From NCBI GenBank assembly GCA_020433785.1, contig JAGRCC010000115.1:1-33801 (forward strand): 33,801 nucleotides of DNA, given 5' to 3'. Source of the DNA: Anaerolineae bacterium. GTDB taxonomy: Bacteria; Chloroflexota; Anaerolineae; 4572-78; J111. Each line of letters opens with the position of its first letter. Position 1 is the stretch's first letter. The notes under the pieces are model-generated. The model was not told the origin of the DNA. It was given only the letters and a program-made list of their open reading frames with translations, and ran no database searches. This document shows positions 26,671-33,796 of this stretch, piece by piece. Made by a program: the position numbers and the translations under genes.

Positions 26671-27401
26671 TGCCAGTGCCGTATCATCTCGTCCTGGCCT
26701 CAACATCGCCCCGGCGTCGAGAGTTTTTGACGCTATTGGGCCTACCTTTTACGGCCGTATCCCCCGGCGTCGACGGAGAAATTGATGAAACGCCCCTACC
26801 CAACGAGCCGGCTGACCAGCTGGTGAAGCGGCTCAGTCGAGTTAAAGCACAGGCCGTCGCAGAGAATTTGGCTTCATTACCCTCTATCGCTGGCCTGATC
26901 GAAACTCATCACCTAATCATCATCGCCGCAGATACCGAAGTCGTTCTCGACAACGCTATCCTGGGCAAACCGGCCTCAGCCGCCGAAGCGATCCTCATGC
27001 TAAAATCGCTGCGAGGGCGACAGCACGACGTGTATAGCGGCTTGACGCTAATCCATCGATCACCTATTATCTCTTCCGAAAGCAACCAACCGATAGCTAC
27101 CTACCTTCATCGCAGCCAGGTTTGGATGCGCCCCTACATCGACGCCGAAATTGCGGCCTATGTGGCCGGCGGATCGCCGCTGGACAAGGCCGGAGCCTAT
27201 GGCATTCAGGATCAACCGTTCGCGCCGGTAGAGCGCCTCGACGGCTGCTTTGCCAGCGTCATGGGGCTGCCCCTGGCCCAATTAGCCGAGGGGTTGCATC
27301 ATACAGGTTTATCACTACCCGAAGTCTCCCTGCTGTGCAGTAGCCACACCGGAGTAACTTGCTGTCAAGCCCCGGCCAACCATCAATCGATCCAACAGTA
27401 A
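26670..27401 (+). CDS. maf: Maf family nucleoside triphosphate pyrophosphatase
   Basis: The 243-residue protein matches the Maf/HAM1-fold pyrophosphatases, which hydrolyse dTTP, UTP or modified nucleotides to monophosphates and are linked to nucleotide-pool cleaning and to division arrest. Motifs are ASTSPRRREFL at the N-terminus, AADTEVVLD with D88 as the likely catalytic acid, ILGKP, and DKAGAYGIQ, which is typical of the dTTP/UTP type (YhdE). An extension of about 35 residues with CSSHTGVTCC follows the conserved core; its role is unknown. The ATG shares one base with the stop of the upstream kinase (TAATG), so it is translationally coupled to the signalling genes. It ends 4 bases from the convergent der gene with no terminator between. 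Confidence 0.92.
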   Translation: MPVPYHLVLASTSPRRREFLTLLGLPFTAVSPGVDGEIDETPLPNEPADQLVKRLSRVKAQAVAENLASLPSIAGLIETHHLIIIAADTEVVLDNAILGKPASAAEAILMLKSLRGRQHDVYSGLTLIHRSPIISSESNQPIATYLHRSQVWMRPYIDAEIAAYVAGGSPLDKAGAYGIQDQPFAPVERLDGCFASVMGLPLAQLAEGLHHTGLSLPEVSLLCSSHTGVTCCQAPANHQSIQQ

Positions 27402-27405
27402 CCGA

Positions 27406-28830
27406 TCAACCTTCTTTCTCTTTTCGACTACGGAAAATCATCTGGAGCGGCGTACCTAAAAAGCCATACTTATCGCGGAGTTGGTTTTCCAGATAGCGGC
27501 CATAAGTAAAATGGACCAACTTATGATTGTTGGTAAAGAAGACAAAGGTCGGCGGGTCGCTCCGAGCTTGGGTAGCGTATAAAAACTTGAGCCGGTGGCG
27601 CTGACCGCCTTTGGGAGGATTCTTAGCCACGGCCTCATGCATAATCCGGTTCAATTCCCCGGTGGGAATGCGCCGCAGCCGTTCTTCCTGAACTTGCAGA
27701 GCCAGCGGCAGCACCTTGTCGACGCGCTGGCCGCTTTTGGCCGAAATGAAAAGAATCGGCACATAATCTAAAAATTTCAACCCGGCCCGAATCTGGCGGG
27801 TATACTCATTCATTGTATGGGTATCTTTTTCAACCAGATCCCACTTGTTAACCAGGACCACGACACTTTTATTCTTCTCTAAAATATAACCGGCAATGTG
27901 CGCATCTTGAGCGGTAACCAGGTTAGTTGCATCGATCAGCAGCAGACAGACATCAGCCCGATCAATCGCTTTGAGCGAGCGCAAAAAGCTATGTTTTTCC
28001 ACTCCCGGTTCAATTTTACCTCGCCGCCGGATACCCGCCGTATCGATCAGTACCACTTCTAGATCCTCATAATTGATCCGGGTGTCGATAGCGTCGCGGG
28101 TGGTGCCGGGCACATCGGACACAATCACCCGCTCTTCGCCCAGCAAACTGTTCAACAGCGACGATTTACCTACGTTGGGCCGGCCTAAAATAGCGATTTT
28201 GATGGCCTCGTCCTCTTCGGGTTCCTCGCTCACATCGGGCAGCACCTCCACCACGGCATCGAGCAAATCGCCGGTTCCGGCCCCGTGCAGCGCCGAAACC
28301 GGAATCGGTTCGCCTAGACCCAGCGCATAGAACTCCACGGCATCAACCTTACGCTTTTGATTGTCAGCCTTATTCACGGCCAGAATGACGGGCTTCTCAG
28401 CGCGACGCAGCAAATCGGCGATGTCCTCATCAGGGCCGGTTATCCCGGTTTCGGCATCGACTAAAAAGACGATGACCTCGGCCTCGGCGATGGCGATTTC
28501 CGCCTGCTCGCGAATTTCCCGCAGAAACAGCCGGCTGGCCGCTCCGGCCTGGTAACCGGCTGAGGTCATATCTTTGGGATCACCTCCTTTTTGAGCCGAT
28601 GCGGTGGACATCATCCCGAAATCAAGCCCGCCCGTATCGACCAGGATAAAATCGCGGCCGTTCCAATCAGCCTCGCCATAGAGCCGGTCGCGGGTTGTCC
28701 CGGCTAAATCTTCGACAATGGCCTTGCGCTGGCCCACCATCCGGTTGAACAAAGTCGATTTGCCCACGTTGGGTCGCCCGACCAGCGCCACCACCGGTTT
28801 CACTTGTTGTTTAGACGAAATATCAGTCAT
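27406..28830 (-). CDS. der: Ribosome assembly GTPase Der (EngA), double G domain
   Basis: This 474-residue protein has two tandem GTPase domains and a C-terminal KH-like domain, the diagnostic layout of Der, an essential 50S ribosomal subunit assembly factor. The first domain has GRPNVGKS (18-25), GTTRD, DTGG and NKAD (153-156). The second has GRPNVGKSS (216-224), PGTTRD, DTAG and NKWD. The C-terminal domain ends with the typical FLGTPLQMIFRSRK. Relative to E. coli Der there is an extra segment of about 27 residues after DTGG (about 71-100, rich in Gly, Ala, Met and Ser), in the switch II region of the first G domain. It is transcribed towards maf. A 12-base-pair inverted repeat lies just upstream of its start. 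Confidence 0.96.
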   Translation of the reverse strand: MTDISSKQQVKPVVALVGRPNVGKSTLFNRMVGQRKAIVEDLAGTTRDRLYGEADWNGRDFILVDTGGLDFGMMSTASAQKGGDPKDMTSAGYQAGAASRLFLREIREQAEIAIAEAEVIVFLVDAETGITGPDEDIADLLRRAEKPVILAVNKADNQKRKVDAVEFYALGLGEPIPVSALHGAGTGDLLDAVVEVLPDVSEEPEEDEAIKIAILGRPNVGKSSLLNSLLGEERVIVSDVPGTTRDAIDTRINYEDLEVVLIDTAGIRRRGKIEPGVEKHSFLRSLKAIDRADVCLLLIDATNLVTAQDAHIAGYILEKNKSVVVLVNKWDLVEKDTHTMNEYTRQIRAGLKFLDYVPILFISAKSGQRVDKVLPLALQVQEERLRRIPTGELNRIMHEAVAKNPPKGGQRHRLKFLYATQARSDPPTFVFFTNNHKLVHFTYGRYLENQLRDKYGFLGTPLQMIFRSRKEKEG

Positions 28831-28842
28831 ATGTTATTAATA

Positions 28843-28880
28843 ATCCCCTTTGAGACCATCATGATTTGCTCAAAGGGGAT
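28843..28880 (-). promoter_or_regulatory. Perfect 12-bp inverted repeat before der (terminator-like or translational hairpin)
   Basis: ATCCCCTTTGAG (28843-28854) and CTCAAAGGGGAT (28869-28880) are exact reverse complements with a 14-base loop. On the minus strand the hairpin follows the Ada-like gene and precedes der by 12 bases. The downstream arm contains AAAGGGG, the only Shine-Dalgarno-like sequence before der, about 14 bases from its ATG. No run of T follows the stem, so it is a weak candidate for an intrinsic terminator. A hairpin that controls access to the der ribosome site, or an mRNA-stabilising element, fits equally well. Confidence 0.55.
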
Positions 28881-28942
28881 CGTCACCTTCCCATTTTAGC
28901 CCGGATTTAACCAGCCGAGTTGAGCAAAGTCATCGGTTATCA

Positions 28943-29806
28943 CTAGTCCAATTTGAATTTGTGGCTCGACTCCCACCCGAGCATGGCCTGCTTGCGGGCC
29001 GATCCCCACTGATAATCGCCCACGTTGCCGACTTTACGAATGACGCGGTGGCACGGAATAACAAAGCCAACCGGATTTTTACCCACCGCGTTGCCCACAG
29101 CCCGAGCCGCTTTAGGCTGCCCCAAACTGGCGGCAACGGCTTCATACGATACCACCGCCCCCGGTGGAATTTTGAGCAGCGCCTGCCAAACCTTGATCTG
29201 AAAATTTGTTCCCCTTAAAACCAGCGGCAGCGCCTGTTGATGCCGAACCGGATCAAAAATCTGAGCGGCAAACGGTTCTGTTTCGGCCGGAGCCTCGATC
29301 AATGTCGCTTCGGCCCAATCCTCTTTAAACGCGGCCAAAGCTGCCTCGCGCCCATCCTCGAGCACAAAATGCAAGGCGCAGACGCCCCGGTCGGTGAGCG
29401 CCAGCAGGCATTCGCCGAATGGGCTGGGATGAAATCCGTAGCGAATGGTCAAACCCGACGCTTGTTGTTTGTATTCGCCGGGAGTCATAGCTTCGCACGT
29501 TACAAACAGATCGTGCAGCCGACCAGGCCCGGATAGGCCGGCTTCGTAAGTCACCTCGAGCAAACTTTTTGATTGGACCAAAAGCTGCTTGGCGTGTTCG
29601 ATAGTTAGAAACTGCAAAAATCGTTTGGGGCTGATGCCCGCCCACCGGCTAAACAGTCGTTGAAAATGATACTCGCTCAAACCGACTTTGTCGGCCACTT
29701 CCTTTAAACTGGGCTGCCGTTGGAAATTTTGCCGCAGAAAAATAATGGCCTGCTCGATCCGAGCGTAATCTTCAACGGCTTGAATATAGGTTGCTGAGTA
29801 AGACAT
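28943..29806 (-). CDS. AraC-type HTH fused to O6-methylguanine-DNA methyltransferase (Ada-like, no zinc domain)
   Basis: The 287-residue protein has an AraC-family HTH region (about 15-115, LKEVADKVGLSEYHFQRLF) followed by a methylated-DNA-protein cysteine methyltransferase (about 120-283). The active site is PCHRV with C252, and the asparagine-hinge helix region is seen as AARAVGNAVGKNP. It repairs O6-methylguanine by irreversible transfer of the methyl group to C252 and may control its own gene or others through the HTH. Compared with E. coli Ada (about 354 residues) it lacks the N-terminal zinc domain that takes methyl groups from phosphotriesters, so the classical activation route is missing. 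GGAGG (29818-29814 on the minus strand) lies 7 bases before the ATG. It lies 82 bases downstream of the Ser/Thr kinase gene on the same strand. Confidence 0.93.
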   Translation of the reverse strand: MSYSATYIQAVEDYARIEQAIIFLRQNFQRQPSLKEVADKVGLSEYHFQRLFSRWAGISPKRFLQFLTIEHAKQLLVQSKSLLEVTYEAGLSGPGRLHDLFVTCEAMTPGEYKQQASGLTIRYGFHPSPFGECLLALTDRGVCALHFVLEDGREAALAAFKEDWAEATLIEAPAETEPFAAQIFDPVRHQQALPLVLRGTNFQIKVWQALLKIPPGAVVSYEAVAASLGQPKAARAVGNAVGKNPVGFVIPCHRVIRKVGNVGDYQWGSARKQAMLGWESSHKFKLD

Positions 29807-29836
29807 GTCAAATCCTCCACACGAGTCTTTTTCTCT

Positions 29837-29844
29837 ATTTTATA
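29837..29844 (-). promoter_or_regulatory. Possible -10 element for the Ada-like gene
   Basis: On the minus strand TATAAAAT (29844-29837) lies about 30 bases before the ATG at 29806. No convincing -35 is visible. It is flanked by GAGTC and GACTC, a short inverted repeat that could be an operator, but at five bases per arm this may be chance. Confidence 0.3.
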
Positions 29845-29888
29845 CGACTCATGCTGCGGCAGCCACCCGATTCTTGCGTTCATGGGGT

Positions 29889-32678
29889 TTACAGCAAGCG
29901 CCAACTCGCTCCGCCATCGACACTTTTGTAGAGGCCCGAGCCGGTGGCGGCCAACACCACATCCGGGTTAGCCGGATGGACAATAATCCGCTTGATATAG
30001 TAGGGATAGCCTGTTTCCGGGTTGAGGGGCATATTACTGTTGATACTGAACCAGGTGTCGCCGTCGTCGGTGCTTTTGAACATCCCCTTGGCTAACGGGT
30101 TGCTTTCATAACCCGTGCCGGCATAAACAACATTAGGGCTGCTGGGAGCATAGGCCAGCGCTGAGTAGACAGAGTCGGCGCCGCCGTAAATTAGGCCGTC
30201 GCTCACCGAACGGAACTCAAATCCGTCGGTCGATTTGGCAATGGCACTGAGAGGGGCATTGACCCCCACCAGATAGACATTGGGCTGAGTCGGATGGGCT
30301 GCCAAAGCAAACGCGCCCTCGCCGGTATTGAACGGCAGGCCGATGAAGTTTCGCCCGCCGTCGGTCGATTTAAAGAGCGACCCGGCGGTGGCGGCGACGT
30401 AAATGGTCTCCGGATCAAAGGGATCGATTACAATTTGGTTCAACTGCGAACCACCCAAATCGCGCCCGTAGCCGTCTGAGACCCAAGTCTCGCCGCCGTC
30501 GGTTGAGACGACCAGTGTTTCGCCGATGCCGCCGAACAGCGTATTAGGTTTGGTAGGATGAACCACCAGTTCATTAACCGACCGGTTAGCCGAGGCCAGT
30601 CCATCGGCTCTGAGGTCCCAGGTGTTGCCGCCATCGGTCGATTTGAGCACGGCGTTCCAGCTTGGCGCGTACAGGCGGGTAGGATTATTGGGGTCGATGG
30701 TTAGGCCGGTTAGGCCGATGCCATCGACATTTAATTTTATCCATGGTCCCTCGCCCCCGGACACGCTTTTAAAGATACCCGTACCTTTGACTACGGCGTA
30801 GACCTCATTGGGATTCTGAGGATTGAAATCGACATCAATCACTTCTTTAGGACCAATTTGCGCCACAGTTTCTCCGGCGGTTACCGGGATAGCCGTCGGT
30901 TCGGCGACCGTGGGTTCAATCAGATCAGGTTCAGTGGTGGACGGCGCCGGCTCCGACGTGGCATCCGTTGTCGCTTCAGCCGGCGGCAGCAAAATCGTAT
31001 CGGATCGGGTGATCACGTCGCCCAAGGCCGAACGAAAAATTGGCGTTGGGCTTTCGGCGGTAGGTGTGGCGACCGGGGAAACAGAGTCCGAAGCCGCGCC
31101 GGGTTCAGTGATATCTGCTGCCAATTCAGCCGCACTGTCAGTCTGGGTCTCTTGGGAGAGTTGGCCAGTCAAAGGCGCGAATTCAGATTCATGTTGGCCG
31201 GTAATCGACTGATCCGAAGTCAACTCTCCAGGTGTCGAGCTAGCCCAATACCACCAAAAAGCGCCCAACGTCACAGTACCGCAAAACAGTAACAGCACCG
31301 CTAAGACCGGCCACAAGAACCGCTGCCCTGGAATAGCTGAGGTCCGGGGTTGGGAGAGATCGATAACTTTTTCAGCGTCAATAATTTCATCGTCCGGTGG
31401 GGGGGAGGTGGTATGGGATTCGCTAGCCGGTATCGCGACCACCTGGTGAGAAACCACATTGGCGGGCTCGGTCGTGGTCACATAAAATCGCGCCGAGCCG
31501 ACAGTTAACACATCCCCTTGACTGACCGGCTGCCAAACATTAGGCAGCGGCTCACTATCTAAAAAAGTCCCGTTGGCGCTGTTTAAGTCGAGCACCAAAC
31601 AGCGATCACCCGCCAGCCGAATTTGGGCATGCTCGCGAGAAACTGCCTGGTCGTCAACCACAATATCCGCCTTAGACGAGCGGCCAATGGTCAAAGGTTC
31701 ACCGCCAAGGCGATAACCTTGGCCTAACGGGTCGACCAGCCAGTATTTGGCCGTGCTGGGGGGAGAATCAACGATTATTTCGCCCATTAACGTCGCATCG
31801 TCATCCATAACCGGTTTTCGCCGGCTAAACACCGTTGACTCTTCGACCACAGCGGCCGTTGATAGACCCGCCAGAATGGTTTCCAATCGCTGCTGCCACA
31901 CCCCCACTGTTTCGGGCCGATCTTGTGGTTTTAGCTGCATCGCATGCAATACCGCCTGGGTAATTTGCGGGCTTAAGTCAGGATTGACCAAGCTAGGTGG
32001 ATCGAATTTCACTTCGCCGGCGGTGAGATTGGTGCTGCGTGGGGGTTTTTTAGCCGTTAAGATCGCATACAGCGTTGCCCCCAAGGCATAGGTGTCAGAG
32101 GCAGGGCTGGTGCCTTCGCCGGTATATTGCTCCGGGGGTGAAAAGCCGGAAGTGACCCGGCGCGCTCCGCTCTCGGTTTTATGCAAGTCGCTGGAAACTT
32201 CTTTGGCAATACCAAAATCCACCAGCACAGCCCGACCAGCCGACGTAATCTTAATATTTTGGGGTTTGATGTCGCGATGGATCAACGGCGGCGTCTGCAT
32301 GTGCAGATAACTTACCGCCTGGCAAATTTGAATCATGTAATCCAGGGCCTGCGCTACGGGCAGCGGTTCGCCTTGATCGGTGACAATTTGCCATAGGTTC
32401 TGACCGTCGATAAAATCCATCACCAAATACTGCTTGCCGGTAAAGCTAAAATAATGAATAACCCGCGGCAAGCTGGCATGCCGTAGACGAGCCAAGATCA
32501 AGGCTTCTCGTTTGAACTGGTCGATGTGTTCCGGCGTTTGCAGAATATTTTCTTTGACAGCCACCGGGATGTTAAGGTTAGTATCGAACGCCTTGTAGAT
32601 GGCGCCCATACCGCCTCGGGCTAGCAGCCCATCAATCCGGTAGCGATTTTCCAAAAGGGTATTTTCTTTAAGTGTCAT
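29889..32678 (-). CDS. Membrane Ser/Thr protein kinase with FHA domain and BNR/sortilin-like ectodomain
   Basis: The product has 929 residues. Residues 10-270 are a Hanks-type kinase: glycine loop LARGGMGAIYKA, K42 in VAVKE, E58, HRDIKPQN (134-141, catalytic D136), DFG (154-156) and a PPEQY substrate-binding loop. Residues about 312-403 form an FHA domain (IGRSSKADIVV, SREH 347-350, NG 369-370), which binds phosphothreonine. One membrane helix lies at 453-478. A Ser/Thr/Pro-rich linker (about 480-615) leads to at least six repeats with the Asp-box pattern SxDGGxxW (for example KSTDGGNTWDL, VSTDGGETWV, FKSTDGGRNF, YKSVDGGASW), expected to fold as an extracytoplasmic beta-propeller. It could couple an outside binding event to cytoplasmic phosphorylation with FHA-based recruitment. 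It is divergent from the ANTAR regulator gene. The ATG at 32678 gives a full N-lobe, though the ribosome site is weak. Confidence 0.93.
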   Translation of the reverse strand: MTLKENTLLENRYRIDGLLARGGMGAIYKAFDTNLNIPVAVKENILQTPEHIDQFKREALILARLRHASLPRVIHYFSFTGKQYLVMDFIDGQNLWQIVTDQGEPLPVAQALDYMIQICQAVSYLHMQTPPLIHRDIKPQNIKITSAGRAVLVDFGIAKEVSSDLHKTESGARRVTSGFSPPEQYTGEGTSPASDTYALGATLYAILTAKKPPRSTNLTAGEVKFDPPSLVNPDLSPQITQAVLHAMQLKPQDRPETVGVWQQRLETILAGLSTAAVVEESTVFSRRKPVMDDDATLMGEIIVDSPPSTAKYWLVDPLGQGYRLGGEPLTIGRSSKADIVVDDQAVSREHAQIRLAGDRCLVLDLNSANGTFLDSEPLPNVWQPVSQGDVLTVGSARFYVTTTEPANVVSHQVVAIPASESHTTSPPPDDEIIDAEKVIDLSQPRTSAIPGQRFLWPVLAVLLLFCGTVTLGAFWWYWASSTPGELTSDQSITGQHESEFAPLTGQLSQETQTDSAAELAADITEPGAASDSVSPVATPTAESPTPIFRSALGDVITRSDTILLPPAEATTDATSEPAPSTTEPDLIEPTVAEPTAIPVTAGETVAQIGPKEVIDVDFNPQNPNEVYAVVKGTGIFKSVSGGEGPWIKLNVDGIGLTGLTIDPNNPTRLYAPSWNAVLKSTDGGNTWDLRADGLASANRSVNELVVHPTKPNTLFGGIGETLVVSTDGGETWVSDGYGRDLGGSQLNQIVIDPFDPETIYVAATAGSLFKSTDGGRNFIGLPFNTGEGAFALAAHPTQPNVYLVGVNAPLSAIAKSTDGFEFRSVSDGLIYGGADSVYSALAYAPSSPNVVYAGTGYESNPLAKGMFKSTDDGDTWFSINSNMPLNPETGYPYYIKRIIVHPANPDVVLAATGSGLYKSVDGGASWRLL

Positions 32679-32714
32679 CTCTGATTCGCGTAACTAATGC
32701 GTCAACAGATGGTT

Positions 32715-32723
32715 ATTATAGCA
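32715..32723 (-). promoter_or_regulatory. Extended -10 promoter for the Ser/Thr kinase gene
   Basis: On the minus strand TATAAT (32720-32715) is preceded by TGC (32723-32721). No good -35 is present, as often with extended -10 promoters. The start would be near 32708, about 30 bases before the ATG at 32678. Confidence 0.5.
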
Positions 32724-32790
32724 TGAGAAGATGTTAGGCGTTAAAATTTGAGTGGGGACTGTATAAAAGCCCGAATCCTAAAGCTTAAAG

Positions 32791-32820
32791 TTGCCAATTT
32801 TTTTTCATTTGTGATAAACT
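32791..32820 (+). promoter_or_regulatory. Possible distal promoter upstream of the ANTAR regulator gene
   Basis: TTGCCA (32791-32796) and TAAACT (32815-32820) are separated by 18 bases. It is weaker than the promoter at 32880-32907. The 318 bases between the two divergent coding regions hold these promoters and otherwise AT-rich sequence; no convincing small gene was seen. Confidence 0.3.
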
Positions 32821-32879
32821 TTGGGCTTAACTTAACTCAGTAGCCTGAAGTTAGTTTTTGCAAATTAATAAGGAGCCAT

Positions 32880-32907
32880 TTGGCAAGACACCGTCAAATG
32901 CTATAAT
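32880..32907 (+). promoter_or_regulatory. Near-consensus extended -10 promoter for the ANTAR regulator gene
   Basis: TTGGCA (32880-32885) and a perfect TATAAT (32902-32907) are separated by 16 bases, with TGC directly before the -10. Transcription would start near 32914 and give a leader of about 83 bases before the ATG at 32997. Confidence 0.6.
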
Positions 32908-32996
32908 TCTCCAATTAGTTTGTTGACGCGATAAGGGCTTTTTGTTCCAGCCTAGTAGATGCTTTATTTCAAACGATTAGATAAGGGTAGGGAATA

Positions 32997-33566
32997 ATGT
33001 CACGCGTAATTATAGCTGATGATGAAGCAGTAATTCGGATGGGACTGTCGCAGATGGTTTCTGCGTTAGGATATCACATCGCAGGCACTGCGGCTAACGG
33101 CGAAGAAGCCCTTGAAATGACCAAAAGTATCAAACCTGAATTATTATTGTTGGACATTAAAATGCCCCGGCTAGATGGCTTGACCGTGGCCGAAACCTTG
33201 ACGCAGGAAATGCCTTTGCCCATTGTGATGCTGACCGCTTATAGTGAACGAAGTTTAATCGAGCGGGCCGCCAATGCGGCTGTAATGGGTTATCTGGTCA
33301 AACCCATTCATGAAAAGAAATTGGGCCCGACATTAGCCCTAGCTATTAACCGCTTTGAGATTATGCGTACCAAGGCTCAAGAGGCTTATAGGCTGCGCGG
33401 ACAGTTAGAAGCACGTAGGCTGGTGGAGGCGGCCAAACAGATTCTCATTGCTACCGGCATCTCTGAGGCTGAAGCTTACAAGCGTCTGCAGATGACGGCG
33501 CGCCGTAAACGCTGCCCCATGTACCAAGTCGCCGAAGCGATTGTGGCTATCGGGGCGAAAATATAA
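32997..33566 (+). CDS. Response regulator with ANTAR RNA-binding output domain
   Basis: The 189-residue protein has a receiver (D8/D9, phospho-acceptor D53 in LLDIKMPRLDG, T80, K102 in YLVKPIHEK) and a C-terminal ANTAR domain (about 130-186), recognisable from the three-helix pattern LEARRLVEAAKQIL...ISEAEAYKRLQMTARRKRCPMYQVAEAIV. ANTAR proteins, when phosphorylated, bind paired hexaloop hairpins in mRNA leaders and prevent transcription termination (AmiR, NasR, EutV). The gene has its own promoter and is divergent from the Ser/Thr kinase gene. It is followed directly by a promoter-leader-terminator unit, a natural candidate for its target. A dedicated kinase is not adjacent; the histidine kinases of the locus are candidates. 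Confidence 0.93.
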   Translation: MSRVIIADDEAVIRMGLSQMVSALGYHIAGTAANGEEALEMTKSIKPELLLLDIKMPRLDGLTVAETLTQEMPLPIVMLTAYSERSLIERAANAAVMGYLVKPIHEKKLGPTLALAINRFEIMRTKAQEAYRLRGQLEARRLVEAAKQILIATGISEAEAYKRLQMTARRKRCPMYQVAEAIVAIGAKI

Positions 33567-33578
33567 TGATTTGTGCAT

Positions 33579-33604
33579 AAATTCCCAATTCTTAAAATTC
33601 CCAA
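33579..33604 (+). repeat. Two direct copies of a 10-base sequence upstream of the leader promoter
   Basis: AAATTCCCAA occurs at 33579-33588 and again at 33595-33604, with a period of 16 bases. The pair ends 18 bases before the -35 at 33623. It may be a binding site for a transcription factor; the AT-rich setting makes chance possible. Confidence 0.4.
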
Positions 33605-33622
33605 AAAATCACTATTGCTTGC

Positions 33623-33651
33623 TTGACAAGAATTTAGAATTTTGGTAATAT
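33623..33651 (+). promoter_or_regulatory. Promoter for the terminator-containing leader at the right edge
   Basis: A perfect TTGACA (33623-33628) is separated by exactly 17 bases from TAATAT (33646-33651, four of six consensus bases). Transcription would begin near 33658, only 34 bases before the terminator stem. Confidence 0.6.
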
Positions 33652-33657
33652 ACGCTC

Positions 33658-33742
33658 CAACAAAATAAAGAAAGTATTAAGAGCGGCCGCGAAGCCCTCA
33701 GTTCTGGAAGTTAATTCCGCAACTGGGGGCTTTTTGTTTTTT
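33658..33742 (+). ncRNA. Short leader RNA or small RNA between a promoter and an intrinsic terminator
   Basis: The stretch from the predicted start near 33658 to the end of the T tract would give a transcript of about 85 bases with no reading frame of note. A smaller hairpin can form at 33681-33699: GAG and GGC pair with GCC and CTC (one bulged C), leaving the six-base loop CGCGAA. It uses GCCCTC, which is also part of the 5' arm of the terminator, so the two structures exclude each other. This is the logic of ANTAR-controlled leaders, although the loop lacks the A1 of the usual ANTAR motif and no second hexaloop is visible upstream. A standalone small RNA is the main alternative. Confidence 0.45.
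33692..33742 (+). terminator. Strong intrinsic terminator (candidate attenuator)
   Basis: AAGCCCTCAGTT (33692-33703) pairs with AACTGGGGGCTT (33721-33732) over 12 bases with one G-U pair. After one mismatch the stem continues with U-G and GGAA/TTCC around a GTTAA loop. TTTTTGTTTTTT follows at 33731-33742. It could end the ANTAR gene transcript, but the TTGACA promoter between that gene and the hairpin favours control of the gene beyond the window. Confidence 0.85.
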
Positions 33743-33790
33743 AGTTCATTATATAACCCTTAAGTAACCTTTAAATTTTTAACTCACAAC

Positions 33791-33796
33791 AAGGAG
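33791..33796 (+). promoter_or_regulatory. Shine-Dalgarno of a gene starting just past the window edge
   Basis: AAGGAG at 33791-33796, followed by AAGGG to the last base, is a strong ribosome site with no start codon left in the window. The gene it serves begins within a few bases of the edge and lies about 50 bases after the terminator, so it would be under control of the leader. Confidence 0.55.

Noticed and set aside
27402..27405. Terminator between the convergent maf and der genes
   Set aside because: Only four bases separate the stop codons and no hairpin was seen across the junction.
30823..31292. Plus-strand frames of 129 and 144 codons opposite the Ser/Thr kinase linker
   Set aside because: Their Ser/Val/Gly- and Arg-rich compositions mirror the Ser/Thr/Pro/Ala-rich linker on the other strand. 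They have no start context and are shadows.
32881..32907. Tiny frame TTG...TAA after AAGGAG upstream of the ANTAR gene, as a possible leader peptide
   Set aside because: It lies inside the predicted -35/-10 of the ANTAR gene promoter and codes for only eight residues. It could be read only from the weaker distal promoter.
33683..33690. GCGGCCGC palindrome as a cloning-site remnant
   Set aside because: It lies inside a plausible native leader with flanking AT-rich sequence and takes part in a hairpin; no vector-like sequence is adjacent.
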